Position numbers and translations under genes: made by a program
Notes under the pieces: model-generated
Seen by the model: the letters and a program-made list of their open reading frames with translations, nothing else
Told to the model about the DNA's origin: nothing
Database searches by the model: none
DNA from: Guyanagaster necrorhizus
Lineage: Eukaryota; Basidiomycota; Agaricomycetes; Agaricales; Physalacriaceae
Direction: 5' to 3'
NCBI RefSeq assembly: GCF_019112545.1
Contig: NW_025064944.1
Location: forward strand, 16,993 to 80,992
DNA: 64,000 nucleotides
Shown here: positions 10,267 to 22,100 of the stretch, piece by piece
Layout: the number at the start of each line of letters is the position of its first letter
How positions within the stretch are numbered: the first letter of the stretch is position 1

Positions 10267-13200
10267 GCGATTCCATTGGACTGGCCAAAAGATCAGATGG
10301 TGTGTCAACAACAGCCGCTAGTCGGACTGATAATGTCTCTGTAGCTACAATCATGTCTACTACGCATTCGAATATACCCAGCTCGTTTACAAAGCACACC
10401 ATTGAATCGCAAAAGAAAAAACACACTCAAACACCCGTGGGTCGAACAGGGACAGAGAGTCCCACCACGTGGCTAAAACCATTTGACACCGAATGGACGT
10501 GGAGGGCCATCAAGGAAGCCACAGACGAAGCAGCGGCAAAAGCCGTGCTCCGGAATTGGATACACCGGGCAAGAACGGAAGAGGTGGTGGATGAACTGGT
10601 CAAAGGAATCAAGAAGGCCGAACGCTATCGCGCCCTAGAATGGTTGGATGAGCTCCATGGACCCAAAAAATACATTCTACGAGCCAAGACCCCTGGATGA
10701 GATCTAACCACGAAGGGACAAATCGAAGTGTTAACCTCCCGAGCCACCTATCCAGTAACCGCCCTAATTGACAGCGGCTGCACAGGGAGCTCGATCAATC
10801 GAGCTTTCGTCGACAAGCATCAGCTCCCTACCAGGGCAACGGCAGCACCAATACCAGTATACAACGCCGACGGAACAAAGAATCAAGCCGGATCCATTAC
10901 CGAGTTCGTCGAACTCAGGTTAACCATCGGAGACCACTCCGAACGGATCGACCTAGCAGTAACGGATCTCGGGACAAAAGAACTTTTCCTCGGCCATGAC
11001 TGGCTGATCCGTCACAACCCGCTAATCAACTGGAAGACCGGTCGAATTACCTTCGCCCAGTGCAGATGTAGGAAAATCCCATTCGAACTGCCGGATGAGG
11101 ATCCCGAAGACCGATGGGATGAGGAAATGGAAGACGGAGAGACTATACTGGCGGTGGACCTGGAAAAAGAAATCCATATACGAGCCGTCCATCATGCGAA
11201 CGACTTGGCCGCCAAGGCAAATCAAGGGAAGGAGGAGAAGACGTTTGAGGAGATGGTGCCCGAGTGGGCCCGAGACTACAAGGACCTGTTCGAAAAGGAG
11301 AGCTTCGACGAGCTACCCACCTCGAAGCCCTGGGATCATGCGATCGAGCTGATTCCTAATGCCAACGCCAATCTGGATTGCAAGATCTACCCACTTGGGC
11401 ACTACGAGCAACAGGAACTTGATAAGTTTCTGGACGAGAATCTGTCGAGCGGGCGGATCCATCCCTCAAAATCCCCCATGGCATCTCCCTTCTTCTTCGT
11501 CAAGAAGAAAGATGGAAAACTCCGACCGGTCCAAGATTACCGGAAGCTCAATGAGATGACGATCAAAAATCGCTATCCACTGCCCCTGATCTCGGAGTTA
11601 ATGGACAAACTCCAGGGCGCCAGATACTACACAAAACTTGACGTACGATGGGGATATAATAACATCCGAATCAAGGAAGGCGATGAGTGGAAGGCCGCAT
11701 TCCGCACTAACCGGGGGCTATTCGAGCCAACGGTCATGTTCTTTGGCCTCACAAACTCTCCCGCCACCTTCCAGTGGATGATGAACGACATCTTCAAGAA
11801 CCTCATCTCCACCGGGAAAGTGACAATCTACCTTGACGACATCCTAATCATGTCCAAGACAAAGGAAGAGCATCGCGACCTAGTACGAAAGGTACTAGCC
11901 TTAATGAGGAAACACAGACTATTTCTCAAAGCGGAGAAATGCGAATTCGAAGTGCTGGAAACAGAGTACCTTGGGGTAATCATCAGCGAAGGGAGCATCC
12001 GGATGGACCCAGTAAAGGTTGCAGGAGTCGCGGAGTGGCCAGAACCCAACAAGAAGAAGGAATTACAATCATTCCTCGGGTTCACAAACTTCTACCGACG
12101 ATTCATTCGCGACTACAGCAAGATCGTCTGCCCAATGACGCAGTTAACGGGCAATGCACCCTGGAATTGGGGACTCTCTCAACAAATCGCCTTCGAGGAC
12201 CTCAAACGACGGCTGGCAGAGGATGTTGTATTGGCAGTCCCATCCCAAGAAGGAAGGTTCAGAGTAGAAGCCAACTCGAGTGAGGGGGCAATAGGGGCCG
12301 TTCTCTCACAAGAACAAGATGGGAAGTGGCAACCCGTAGCCTTTCTCTCCAAGGCTTTAACGGTCACAGAACGAAACTACGAAATCTACGACAAAGAGCT
12401 ACTCGCCATTATGCTCGCCTTAGAAGAATGGCGACACTACCTCATCGGGGCAGAGGAAATATTTGAGGTCTGGATGGACCATCAAAATTTACGCTACTTC
12501 CGACAGCCACAGAAACTTAATCGACGCCAAGCCCGCTGGGTAACAGAGCTCAGCCAATATCAGTACACCTTACATCACAAAGCCGGAACGGCAAACAAAA
12601 AAGCCGACCTGCTAAGTCGACGGGCAGACCATGACCAAGGAGGAACTGATAACGAGGGGGTAACATTACTGAAGCCGGAACACTTTCGAGCCATGATAAT
12701 GCCAACAGAAGAGGAAATACACAAACGGATCAAGAGCGCCACGCGGGATACCCACAAATGGGACCAACGTGTGGCCCCGTCTCTCAATCACGAACGAGGA
12801 ATGGTAAAGGAGGGGGGATTGATCCGCTACGATGGGCGCATCTATATCCCCAGGGACCAACAATTACGTGGCGAAATCATCGCCACCTGTCATGATCACG
12901 CAACGGCAGGACACCCGGGCATCGCCAAAACCAAAGAACTAGTACTACGGGAGTACTGGTGGCCGAAGATGGGGCATGACATAACAGCATATGTAAAAGC
13001 TTGCAAAGCCTGTCAACGAGGGAAGTCCTCCACGCAAGCCCGAGCCGCGCCCCTACATCCCAATGAAATACCCTCTACTCCATGGACACACATTTCCATC
13101 GATATGATCACCGGCTTACCCGAATGCAACGGCTATGACGCCATCCTCGTCATAGTAGACCGATTCTCAAAAACCATCATCCCAGTCGCATGTTCCACAG

Positions 13201-14159
13201 AATTGAATTCGGAAGGATGGGCAAAAATTCTACGTGACGAAGTGTACGCGAAGCATGGGATGCCCCAAGTCGTTATCTCAGACAGGGGTCCTCAATTTGT
13301 CTCTAAATTCATCACCGACTTATACCGACTCCTAAACGTCAAACAAAATGCATCCACTGCCTATCACCCCCAAACAGACGGACAGACGGAACGTGTTAAT
13401 CAGGAAATCGAAAAGTACCTGCGTCTTTTCATTAACTACCGACAGGATGATTGGACCGAATGGCTGGCACTCACAGGCTTTCAACATAACAACCGTGTGC
13501 ACTCTGCAACGGGGAAAACCCCATTCTTCGTAAACCATGGCCGACACCCACACATCACTCAGACAAGTCGCTTCCGTGCGACTACACCCGCCTCATCGGA
13601 CTTTGTGGCCACCATGGAAAAAATTCACAACGAAACAAAAGTGGCTTTAGAGAAGGCCGCAATAACAATGAAGAAAACCTACGACAAACACCGACGGCCA
13701 AATCGCACCTATCAACCAAATGACAAAGTATGGCTAGACACAACAAACCTTCATTTGCCACGTCCAAAAAAGAAACTTGACGACAAACGGACAGGTCCCT
13801 TCACAGTCGTAAAAGCCATCGGGCCTAGCGCATACAAACTACGTCTACCACAGACTTGGAAAATCCACGACGTTTTCAATGAAAGTTTGCTAAACCCATA
13901 CATCGCCCCAGCCTTCCCTAACCAGGAACGGCCACCACCCCCACCTCCAGACCTGATCAACGACGAAGAACATTTCGAAATTGATCACATCCTTGATCAT
14001 AAACTCCGATGAACCAAGGCCAAAGGGGGAGGAACAACAACGACTGTCAATTACCTCGTCAGTTGGAAGGGGTATGGCCCAGAATCTAATCAATGGGTCA
14101 ACGAAAAATATATGGACGCCGACAAAGCCATATATGACTATGAACTCTCCCTTAATTAA
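10263..14159 (+). pseudogene. pol: E1 pol: protease-RT-RNase H-integrase-chromodomain, two nonsense codons
   Basis: One frame of 1299 codons with TGA at 10698 and 14010. Domains in order: N-terminal WLKPFDTEW region; aspartic protease with DSG at 10770-10778; RT with YLDD at 11829-11840; RNase H with Asn (12273-12275) where the first catalytic Asp is expected; integrase with the HHCC finger (CHDHATAGHPG ... CKACQ, 12885-13020) and the D, D and E blocks (near 13097, 13280 and 13390); C-terminal chromodomain after the second TGA (YLVSWKGYGPESNQW, near 14050-14100). Chromodomains steer integration to marked chromatin in this clade. The ATG at 10263 overlaps the gag stop as ATGA, but the other copies lack this ATG, so the natural expression mode is not settled. 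Confidence 0.9.
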
Positions 14160-14182
14160 GCCATCGGGACAATGGTCTTAAC

Positions 14183-14192
14183 AAGGGGGTAA
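14183..14192 (+). promoter_or_regulatory. E1 polypurine tract
   Basis: AAGGGGGTAA directly abuts the 3' LTR, the expected place for plus-strand DNA priming. The same purine run (complement of ttaccccctc) adjoins the 3' LTRs of E2, E3 and E4. Confidence 0.75.
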
Positions 14193-14626
14193 TGTTACGA
14201 TTTTACTATTTTTTCCTTTTCCTTAACCCCTATTTTGCACTTAGTCATGACACTGGACCATGGGGATCTTGGTCAGCACGTCAGAATCCACCATTGTCTT
14301 CGACAAAGAGACGGCGCTCGACGATGCACAACGAACCTTTTATGTATGGTAACGAGGCCCTAGTACAATGGGCACAAAGGACACAGCAACGCACAATAGG
14401 TAGTCGTATATTTAGGCCCTATCGAGTAGTATTTAAGTAGGATAGCTCTCGCTGGTAATCCCCAGCTTCGAGCTAAAGTTTATACATACCATTCTATCTC
14501 GAGTCTACTTCTGACCTTGAGTCACTCCGTACGAAGACACATATAGTGGACTCAGGTGATTCCTCGAAGTGCAAAGGAACACCTGTTTATCACGTGTTTA
14601 CGTTCACGTGACGCTTAGGCCTAACA
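14193..14626 (+). repeat. E1 3' LTR
   Basis: 434 bp, the same length as the 5' LTR. Differences are at CpG-derived sites (for example TGTGC against TGCAC, two outcomes of an ancestral TGCGC) plus one other transition near the 3' end. Followed by target duplicate CTGGC. Confidence 0.95.
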
Positions 14627-15500
14627 CTGGCTCCATGCTGGCACTAGCTCTTATTGATGAGGATCAAGATAATATATGGTTAGCCAGACTAGGCGATTCA
14701 ACTGTTGGTGTGTCATCATTCTCTATTCAATTTCTGCCCAGTCTGATGTTCAATTAGCACTGGCCTGTGAAGACCCTGATGGAATAGGATATGGTGAGGT
14801 ACTCCTTACCCCCCATAGCATGTGTACTCTGAAGGAGTATCTTTCTATCACTATGATGCATCTCTCCAAGGAGAAGGATGACATAATAGAAAATAGTCAG
14901 TTGTTGGGTGCGGTACTATACATAAGAGGTATGTAGCAACTGACACATCTTATCTTTGTATTCACTGTTCCATGCTTACAGGTTTGGGTGACTATAGTCT
15001 CAAGTTCCCATCAGAGTTCTCAACAGAGCTCTTCTTCAAACTCCTGAGAGGACAACAACTGCAATGCTACCAGGATGGCATTCAGTATTGCAATGTGATG
15101 CCACCGTATGTCTTCAACTCACCCAGCACCCATTTTATCGACCTCACTGAGCTTCAACTGCACAAGTCAACTCTGGTTCTATATACCCATGGTGTTGATG
15201 CTATTGTGGATGGTGAGGCTACAGTCAGTCAGAGGGTCAAAAAGCTGGATGGACCTGATCCTTCTATCATTGTGGGGAGACTCATTGGCAGCCAGGTCAA
15301 TGATGCTTTTGCTCAAGAGACTCAACCATAGTGTTGAAGTCAGCTGGATAGGCTCAGATGGAAACTGGGCTGTGGAGCTACTGGGGAACTTGGTAGCTGG
15401 AACTTCAGTGGAACTGTTTGCCAAGTTTCTTGGGCCTGCAGAACATGGGCAAAGGGATGATATGATGATTCTTCAGTATGAACTGGTGCCAAGGATTTAA
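14627..15500 (+). pseudogene. PP2C-type protein phosphatase pseudogene 1, 3' part
   Basis: This continues the exon cut at 6529. GSMLALALIDEDQ and RLGDST match the PP2C core strands. An intron of about 55 bp ends near 14757, then ALACEDPDG and KEYLSI; a GT-AG intron (14930-14981) restores RGLGDYSLKFP. The usual metal-binding TDG reads THG in LYTHGVDA, so a ligand Asp is lost. A frameshift near 15320 separates FAQET from LNHSVEVSWIG. The C-terminal DDMMILQYEL (near 15455-15490) matches the family's last Asp block. In this copy the gene is dead by nonsense codons, frameshift, motif loss and the 8-kb insertion. Confidence 0.75.
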
Positions 15501-16433
15501 TTTTCTCTTGTTTTGTAATCATGTATCCTGTGGAATTGATAGGATGTTCTTTTTGTTGTAGTTCTAAAATGCATGTGTCTCAATGATATGGTGAGAGCCT
15601 GATCCAAAATTAATGTGTTCTCACCATCACCAGACTGATTTTGGATGTATGGGTCACTTGATTTTTATTGACAGTCATCATATGTATAATAATATGTAAT
15701 AGTCTGTGTACACAATTTCAGCAGCCAGGTAAAGTGAAAGAGAAGCTAGCTGCATGCATCAGAGCAATAATTATTAATCTCTAGCTTATGAGTGCAACAG
15801 TATGAGTCTAACAGCCTTTGCACACAGTGCAACAGCAGCCCAGTCAATGTTGTCATTGGAAAGAGATACTTTGAAAAATACTGATCATAATCATGATGGT
15901 TAGCATGAATCATGGATCATGGGATGTAGAGTGCTTGACATGAATCCTAACATGTGGTCACATCATGCACTGCCATAGACTCTGACTTTTGGGACTGCAT
16001 CTTGGTTTCTAAGCTACAAACTCTAGCTTAAAGCCTTCTGCTTCACAATTCATCCCTGAGTGCCTCAATATTTTGATCTCACTGAAGCACACCACAACCA
16101 CATCATCGAAATAGTATCTTCTGATCTGATAACAGGCACCGGAGTGCGATAGGGAAAGCCCTGGGCTCGACTATCGCTTCATATATGAATCATCACGCCA
16201 CCAATAAATCACTTCTACCGGTGTCCCTTGTTTCCAGGAGAATCCAGACAACAAGAATCAAGATTATCAAGGTGTCTTGTGATCGCCGCACCGTAAGTAT
16301 GTTACATCAACACTGCAATATTTGGTAATGATAGTTTCAAGATAATATCAGACTGGATTTATTCTACATAAAGCGCTGACTGTTCAGTCAGATCAGGCGC
16401 CAAAGTCCATCTCCGTTCTTCTTTCGAGGCTCA
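15501..16433. other. Intergenic, no gene seen
   Basis: The left part is CpG-poor and resembles decayed repeat. CpG returns from about 16090, close to the next gene, so 16100-16433 probably holds that gene's promoter. No RNA gene or clear repeat was recognised. Confidence 0.5.
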
Positions 16434-17775
16434 ATGTTCCCCAGTATTAATGGTACGGGGACTACTATCCCAGAATTAACCAACAGTGAGGTCAAGGACA
16501 TCCTCCAATCTCTGGATGGACTATTGAACGAAGCGGTCCTCACTGGATCATTACACGGTCAGAGGGTCCATTTGCTTCCAATCAACTGTCCACAACTCAA
16601 GTTGCTTCTAGGATTTTATACCGGAGTAGTGGCTATAACGATGTGGACCCTTGGTTTATAAATTACTCTCTGCTAATGTTGCGCCTTTCTAATGAGTTCA
16701 AATTCTGTCTAGTTTCGAGTAAAAACTGTGGAAATTCTCGCAGGCCACGCTTCTTCATTGTCATCATCTTACTCTTATATGCCATGGCGACTTTTATCCT
16801 TTTCTACAACTGGAGCCTGTGTGCTCTATCTTTTATCGCCCATGGGCAAAACTTCTGGACGAAATACGATGCCTCCTTACATGAATACTTGCCAATGGTC
16901 TTGATAGAGAATATTAATGCTGTTTTGAGCACTCTCCTGGCAGATGCTACTTTGGCATGATGTTTCCTTTCTTTCTCGTACAGTTTATTCATTAAATTTG
17001 TAGATTTGGCGTTGTTGGAATGTTTGGGGACGGTCTTGGCGCGTTGTGTTCATTCCGACCATCTGTACTACTTTGGCGCTCAGTGGGTCCGTGATACAAT
17101 TGGTCGCGTAGGATTTGGGTAAATCTATTACCTGCAACTCATCTCCGCACATCTAGTCAGTAGAGGAATTATACTCTACGATAATGTTTTCGGCAACGCA
17201 CCAGATCCATCGGATCTTTACACGCTGAACTCCGTCGACTGGGCTGTGCTTTACACTTCAGTCATCTTGGCTACCCTACTATGGTGCACGATTTTCATTA
17301 TTTACCGCATCCTCAAAGTCAGCGGCATCGCGGAAGGGTTACGCACATATCGCAGAGTCATAGAGGTCATCGTAGACTCCGCTACTCTTCCCTCAGCGTT
17401 AATAGTTGTTCTCTTGGTGTTTGAAGTTCGCAACAATGCCCCAGTCGGGGAATATTTGGACCTGGTAGCCAGTGAGATGAGGGTAATTGCATTCCAGTAT
17501 CTATTTCAGGCTTACCGTTTTGACCTTAATGGTTTAAGGGAATTATACCTACAATTTTATTTGGTCGTATCGCAGCTGGGCACCCATCCCCTGACGACTC
17601 CTGGAGGGAGGGAAGTACCGTATCGTCGCTTCGGTTTGGAGATCATTCGATCGACCCGGGCAGAACTCAAACGGATGCTGAAAGCAACTCCTCTTTTCGT
17701 TTGAGATTAGACTTAGAGGAGAGCGTGGAGTCAGATGGCAGACGAAGCGGGGATGAGATAATAGGTGTTCCGTAA
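16434..17775 (+). CDS. Basidiomycete multi-pass membrane protein, six exons
   Basis: Proposed exons: 16434-16557, 16612-16653, 16713-16954, 17004-17082, 17157-17482 and 17539-17775. Spliced, it gives a soluble N-terminus, then HGFYTGVVAITMWTL (TM1), a TM stretch VIILLLYAMATFILFY, an amphipathic region, DATLIWRCWNVWGRSW, several further helices (VILATLLWCTIFIIY, LIVVLLVFEV) and GIIPTILFGRIAAGHP, then a short Ser/Asp/Glu-rich tail. This layout (IWRCW block, TM near GRxAAGH, acidic tail) recurs in many uncharacterised mushroom membrane proteins; no function is known to me. The last intron (17483-17538) is required to recover the conserved ending, which moves the stop to 17773. Intron 3 would need a GC donor (16955), so check it. 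No transposon damage is seen. Confidence 0.75.
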
Positions 17776-18409
17776 TTACGACTTGTTGCTATCGTCTACA
17801 GGACCTGTATTTGTTGAGATAATGCGTTTATCTGGCTCTAGGACCGTGCATGCACTTTCAAGAAATTTATCAGCCGAACGGCTAGCACATCTATTCGCTA
17901 AATGATGTTACCTAAAAGGAAGTATCAGTGTATTGGTAGTAAGGACCTGCTTCCTTCATGTGTTCGGTTCTTTTTGCATCAGAAGCAAAAGGCGCCTGCA
18001 TCCCATCATGGATAGAGAACTCGGAAACTGGTATGCGGCACAAGGGCAAAACTTTCCCTGCGAAGTGGAGAAACAACTTCGCTCATGCCGGCCCGGGTTT
18101 GCCACCAACTGAATCTCCAGGTGAATTCTTTCTTCATTTACCATGTGCACCCTCGATGCACCTTTCTTCTCGCCCCACCCTCCACTCGTTGATATGTTGA
18201 CCAGCCGTCTGGCAAGGATGGATAAACGTCGCTGTAATTCCGGTAGCGATGAATTATCGGGAGTTTGGACACTACTGGTGTGATGTACGTACGAGTCAAC
18301 TATCAGTCAGGCGATTAGCAGTCCGGATGAAACACGGGAAGAGTATCGCCACATGATCGATGATCTTTAACATTTCTTATAAGAATTCGAAGAGGCCGTG
18401 GTCGTCATC
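17776..18409. other. Intergenic, no gene seen
   Basis: Normal CpG content. Short open frames near 17956-18200 on both strands contradict each other and show no domain. Probably the 3' and 5' flanks of the two neighbouring genes. Confidence 0.5.
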
Positions 18410-19736
18410 ATGTTTCCCCATCTTCTCCTCCTCCTCCTGGCAGCAAAAGCCAACGCGCAGAAGTACTGGTTCAGCTTGTACGTGCTACTCAAAATTTAAT
18501 ACGCAAGCTGAAAGGTAATCCAGCGGCGACTCGTACACCCAAACTGGCTTCGTTACCAATGGGACGGAGCCAGCTGTAGGTAACCCGCTCGGAAATCCTC
18601 CGTACCCAGGATACACAGCGACCGGAGGCCAGAACTGGGTGGACTACGTCACGACGGTGGATAACACCTCTCTTGTCCTGACATACAACTTGGCGTACGG
18701 AGGTGCGTCCCAGTCCAAATTATTTTTACGAACTCGGCTGACTCGGAATACTAGGTGCCACGATTTCTGCTGAGTTGGTCACGCCTTACGAGCCCACCGT
18801 CTTGTCGCTCACGGACCAGGTCAACGAGTTTCTGGATAGCTATGCCTTTATGAGGGAACCACTGTGGGAGAGCGCGGACACGCTGTTTTCGGTTTGGATA
18901 GGAATTAATGATATTGGGAATAGTTATTACCTTGGAGGTGATCGGGACGCGTATGCAGACTTCTTCTGGTTTGTAAAAATAACTGAGAGGCTGCTTCCAT
19001 CAGGTTCTCTGATACGCTACTGGATGCGTATTTCGCGCTTGTTGAACAATTTGTGCGTCGGTTTCCAAGTCCTTTTTTTCTCTCTTATCTGACTGGACTA
19101 CAGTAGTTGGTACAGATCTTTTAATGAAGAAGCTGGATAATTGACGTTCTCCCAGCGATGTTGGAGCGAGGAACTTTTTATTCGTAAATGTCCCGCCAAT
19201 CGATCGTTCACCCTTGGTAAGCTTTTCGCACGTTCCAACTTGAGACGGTAATGATTGACTCTCTGTGCAAGTAGATGCTCGCTCAATCGACATCAGCGCA
19301 AGCTCTGGAAAAGTCTGTGATCGAGGGCTTCAATAGCAAGCTTACGGTTCGTGTGGCTTCTCTGAAAGCTAACCATAGCGATGTAGGTGTACCAAAAAAT
19401 GTATTTATCGCGGGCTGAGCGTTAATGTATGTAGGTTACGACCTGGATCTGGGACTCGAACGCTGCGTTTACGGCGATTTTGGATGATCCCACTTGCTAT
19501 GGTTTCGAAGATGCGACGACCTATGGAGATGCGCCAGATATCTTTTGGGGGTGAGTAGGATTTATTTTATGTTTGTCAGTCCAGTTTCTTATTTTTTTTT
19601 CCACAGCAATAATTACCATCCGTCAAGTGAGTGAATCTGTTCAGGGTGGCTATTTAGGCTTATATTAGCCTTGCCAGGTTACGCGCACGCCTATTTCGGT
19701 CAAGACGTAGCAGCTGTTCTTGGAGGATTCATTTAA
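18410..19736 (+). CDS. Secreted GDSL/SGNH esterase (carbohydrate esterase family 16-like)
   Basis: Signal peptide [16 protein letters not shown]. Exons: 18410-18477, 18524-18702, 18755-18968, 19004-19052, then one from about 19158 to 19216, 19275-19382, 19435-19550, 19607-19626 and 19678-19736. The first junction rebuilds [13 protein letters not shown] (nucleophile Ser in GDS). Block III reads [11 protein letters not shown]. The end reads WGNNYHPSSYAH, giving the catalytic His, with an Asp just upstream. Such enzymes remove acetyl groups from plant-wall sugars outside the cell. [14 protein letters not shown] supports the fifth exon. The splice between 19052 and 19158 does not resolve cleanly: phases disagree and in-frame stops intervene. 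The gene may therefore carry an indel there or use an unusual site. Confidence 0.8.
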
Positions 19737-21774
19737 AGGGAAAACTGGTCAGATTGGTATCATTTGTGCATGAAATGAAACAACGTTAGGGGCCCGGGAA
19801 CGCGCTTGTGGCGTGTGGATTTGAGGGTTTTGCCGCCGTGATCTCTTTCCTTTGCTTTTGCCACGACAACAGTGCTCACTCTCAGCCGTTCTTTTTTTGT
19901 ATAAAGCAATTGCTGAGATTTACTTGAAGAGCAAGAGGGTGAACCACAGGGATATCTTGCTCGTTGTCGTAGAGGGCGTGATACGAAATCGCTATCAGTA
20001 TAAATGCACATGGAACTGAAGGAGAACTTTCAGCTATACCTGCAGTCTGTCTCGACGTGGACGGTCTCAACAATTCTGCGCTCATCATCAGTCGATATGC
20101 TCACTCTGAGCCAGCTGGAATATCCAGCAGCCAAAGAGGATGCAGATACCGCCGTCATAGTGGCTCCGCGGAAGCGTCAGTGTCGACGTCGTTCGCCAGT
20201 CTCAATGGCTGAGTTCTGTATTGTTTCTATTATCCTGACCTCTTGCTAGCAAGGAATCTCCTCTGGCCATCGGGGGCCAGCACATCAGTGCGTCTTCTTT
20301 TCATCGATACAGCCCCAAAATCTTTCCTCACAGCAATCTTAGCTGATGATGTATGGCGCGATGGCGTGCGTCAGAGTACCTTGCGATTCCCTGGGACCTT
20401 CGTCGTATGGCGGTCTACCGAGGAGACGCCGAGAGCATCAAGGAACGGACCATCGTATGCACATTCCCCAGAAACAGAAAGCTCATCGTTCGGGACAGAG
20501 AGCAAGCGTCAAACCAAATCGTATGGATGTTTGGATACGCGATGGTCTACTGGACTTGACGCCTGCGCGTTCTGACGTGCTCGGCGATCTCTAGACTCTG
20601 CGCTGTTTTCTGGGGATGAGGCACAGCATTTTCCAAGGTATTGCAGTATCCCCTCTTCGCCAATGGTTGTGGACTAAGAGTAGTCTGATGCAGGTATGTG
20701 GATGCTAATCCAGTTGGGACCCATGATGGAGATGGTAGGAGATGGTGGGTATGCGTAGAAGGAAGCAGGTACCGATATTGTCTGTATGAAGGTCCTGGTG
20801 AGGCTGAGGCAAGGGATATGAGTGACTTGGCACCATTCTCAGCTCCGATGAGCCTATCTATGCTGAACCAAAAGATTCTCCGTTGGAAGGTTCATCGCGT
20901 CGTGCGCGATACTGGGTCTCATTGGCCCTTCTTCTGATCAAAAAGTCCTCCCATTCATACAGGTCGTTGTGCCTGATAAGCCATGACCAACAGCTCCATC
21001 CACTCACGCGTATTACGGGCGGGCGAGTCGTCTAGGGCCTCCCGGCCGCATTCCGCGTCGATCTCTGTATCGTTGTTAGCCAACTGGGTGCATAGTCGCT
21101 TCGTCCTACAAACCATTTTGGATCGCTCCTCCGCATAATAATTTGCTCGGTCACGATTATGACTTTCTCTCTTACCAGTGAGTTCCATGCTTTTTCTCGA
21201 GAGTGAGGATTCACCGAGATTTTTACCTCGGAGAACATCAATGTGCCTCTCCGGTTTAAACGAATATCGATGGTCTTATTCCTCTCGGTCCATGTCCCCT
21301 TGTCTGAAGGCTACGTTGGTGATTCCTAGGTAAATTCCTCTCGCATTGAATACTTTATATCTGAACTGAGCGCACTGCCAGCGGAATTAGTTCAACCTCT
21401 AGCAGCTGGAAGAGGTGCTTTGGCAATCAATATCTGTTGTCTTCGCATTGCTAGTCTAGGAAATGTACTTCATCCTCTCTTGTGTAATGTTGTGTCTGTT
21501 CCATTTCGTTGTAATATTATGATCGAAGAAACTTGGTTGAACCAAAAATGAACGGACTTCTCCGCACGGGCCCCGATTTTATTTCAACGAGTTAGCTACT
21601 CAGTTTGGATTGTTCTCCAATTACGTCACATTATCAGGTTTCGATCCTCAGTCTCTGGTGAGTTTCAGCCTTTGACTTTCTCATAAGCTATGTTCTGACT
21701 TCAGAGACATAAAGGCTCGAGCACCCAAACAAAGCATCTTTTCTGTCGCTACAGCTACCGGCCGCCCACAAGTC
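19737..21774. other. Better-preserved copy of the segmental duplication; gene content unresolved
   Basis: From about 19995 this matches 3945-6008 but keeps CpG. No gene could be assembled with confidence. Protein-like open stretches occur at 20243-20575 and 20353-20559 (plus, two frames) and 19882-20088 (minus), but none shows a domain I know. The last 240 bases (from about 21530) are shared with the upstream flank of PP2C pseudogene 1 and may be the family's promoter region. Confidence 0.5.
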
Positions 21775-22100
21775 GTGTCAACGTCTTTTCATTCAATCAG
21801 TGATTGGCGAGAGCTGTTTATCCGCGTATGTAGTTCCGGCATCACTGCCGGCGTCTACTCTGTGACCTTCCAGCCAACACCCGGTGCCAGCAATGAAGAC
21901 CAATTCATCATGCAGGAATGGCTCTTCAATGGCCAACAGTGGAAATTCCTCACTGTTTTCAATGGTAAGCCCTTTGGTTATGACCTTTGTTCTATCTGAC
22001 TAAACCATTAATTCCAGGCCATGGTGGTGCTCCAGAGAATCAGATCAGATGCTGTATCTTGATGATATGATGATCCTTCAGTATGAACTGGTGTGGACAG
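21775..22100 (+). pseudogene. PP2C-type protein phosphatase pseudogene 2, internally deleted
   Basis: Exon 1 (21775-21964) encodes DWRELFIRVC...FLTVFNG; the start codon position reads GTG where the third copy has ATG. A GT-AG intron (21965-22017) leads to HGGAPENQ. Within about 50 bases the sequence jumps to DDMMILQYELV, the C-terminal block of pseudogene 1, so nearly the whole catalytic core is deleted. The metal-binding Asp is Asn (FNGHGG). This copy lies at the end of the duplicated segment. Confidence 0.75.

Larger units (their letters stand above)
6530..14626 (+). mobile_element. E1: full-length chromodomain Ty3/Gypsy retrotransposon, young
   Basis: Complete element of 8097 bp with two 434-bp LTRs, bounded by TGTTA...TAACA and flanked by a 5-bp target duplication CTGGC (6525-6529 and 14627-14631). 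Order: LTR, self-primer site, extra ORF with membrane helix, gag with zinc knuckle, pol (protease, RT, RNase H, integrase, chromodomain), polypurine tract, LTR. The LTRs differ at about 6 positions by hand count, 5 of them at CpG, so insertion is recent relative to its decayed surroundings. It keeps many CpG sites and has only a few nonsense codons. It is inserted in an exon of a PP2C-like gene copy. Confidence 0.95.
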
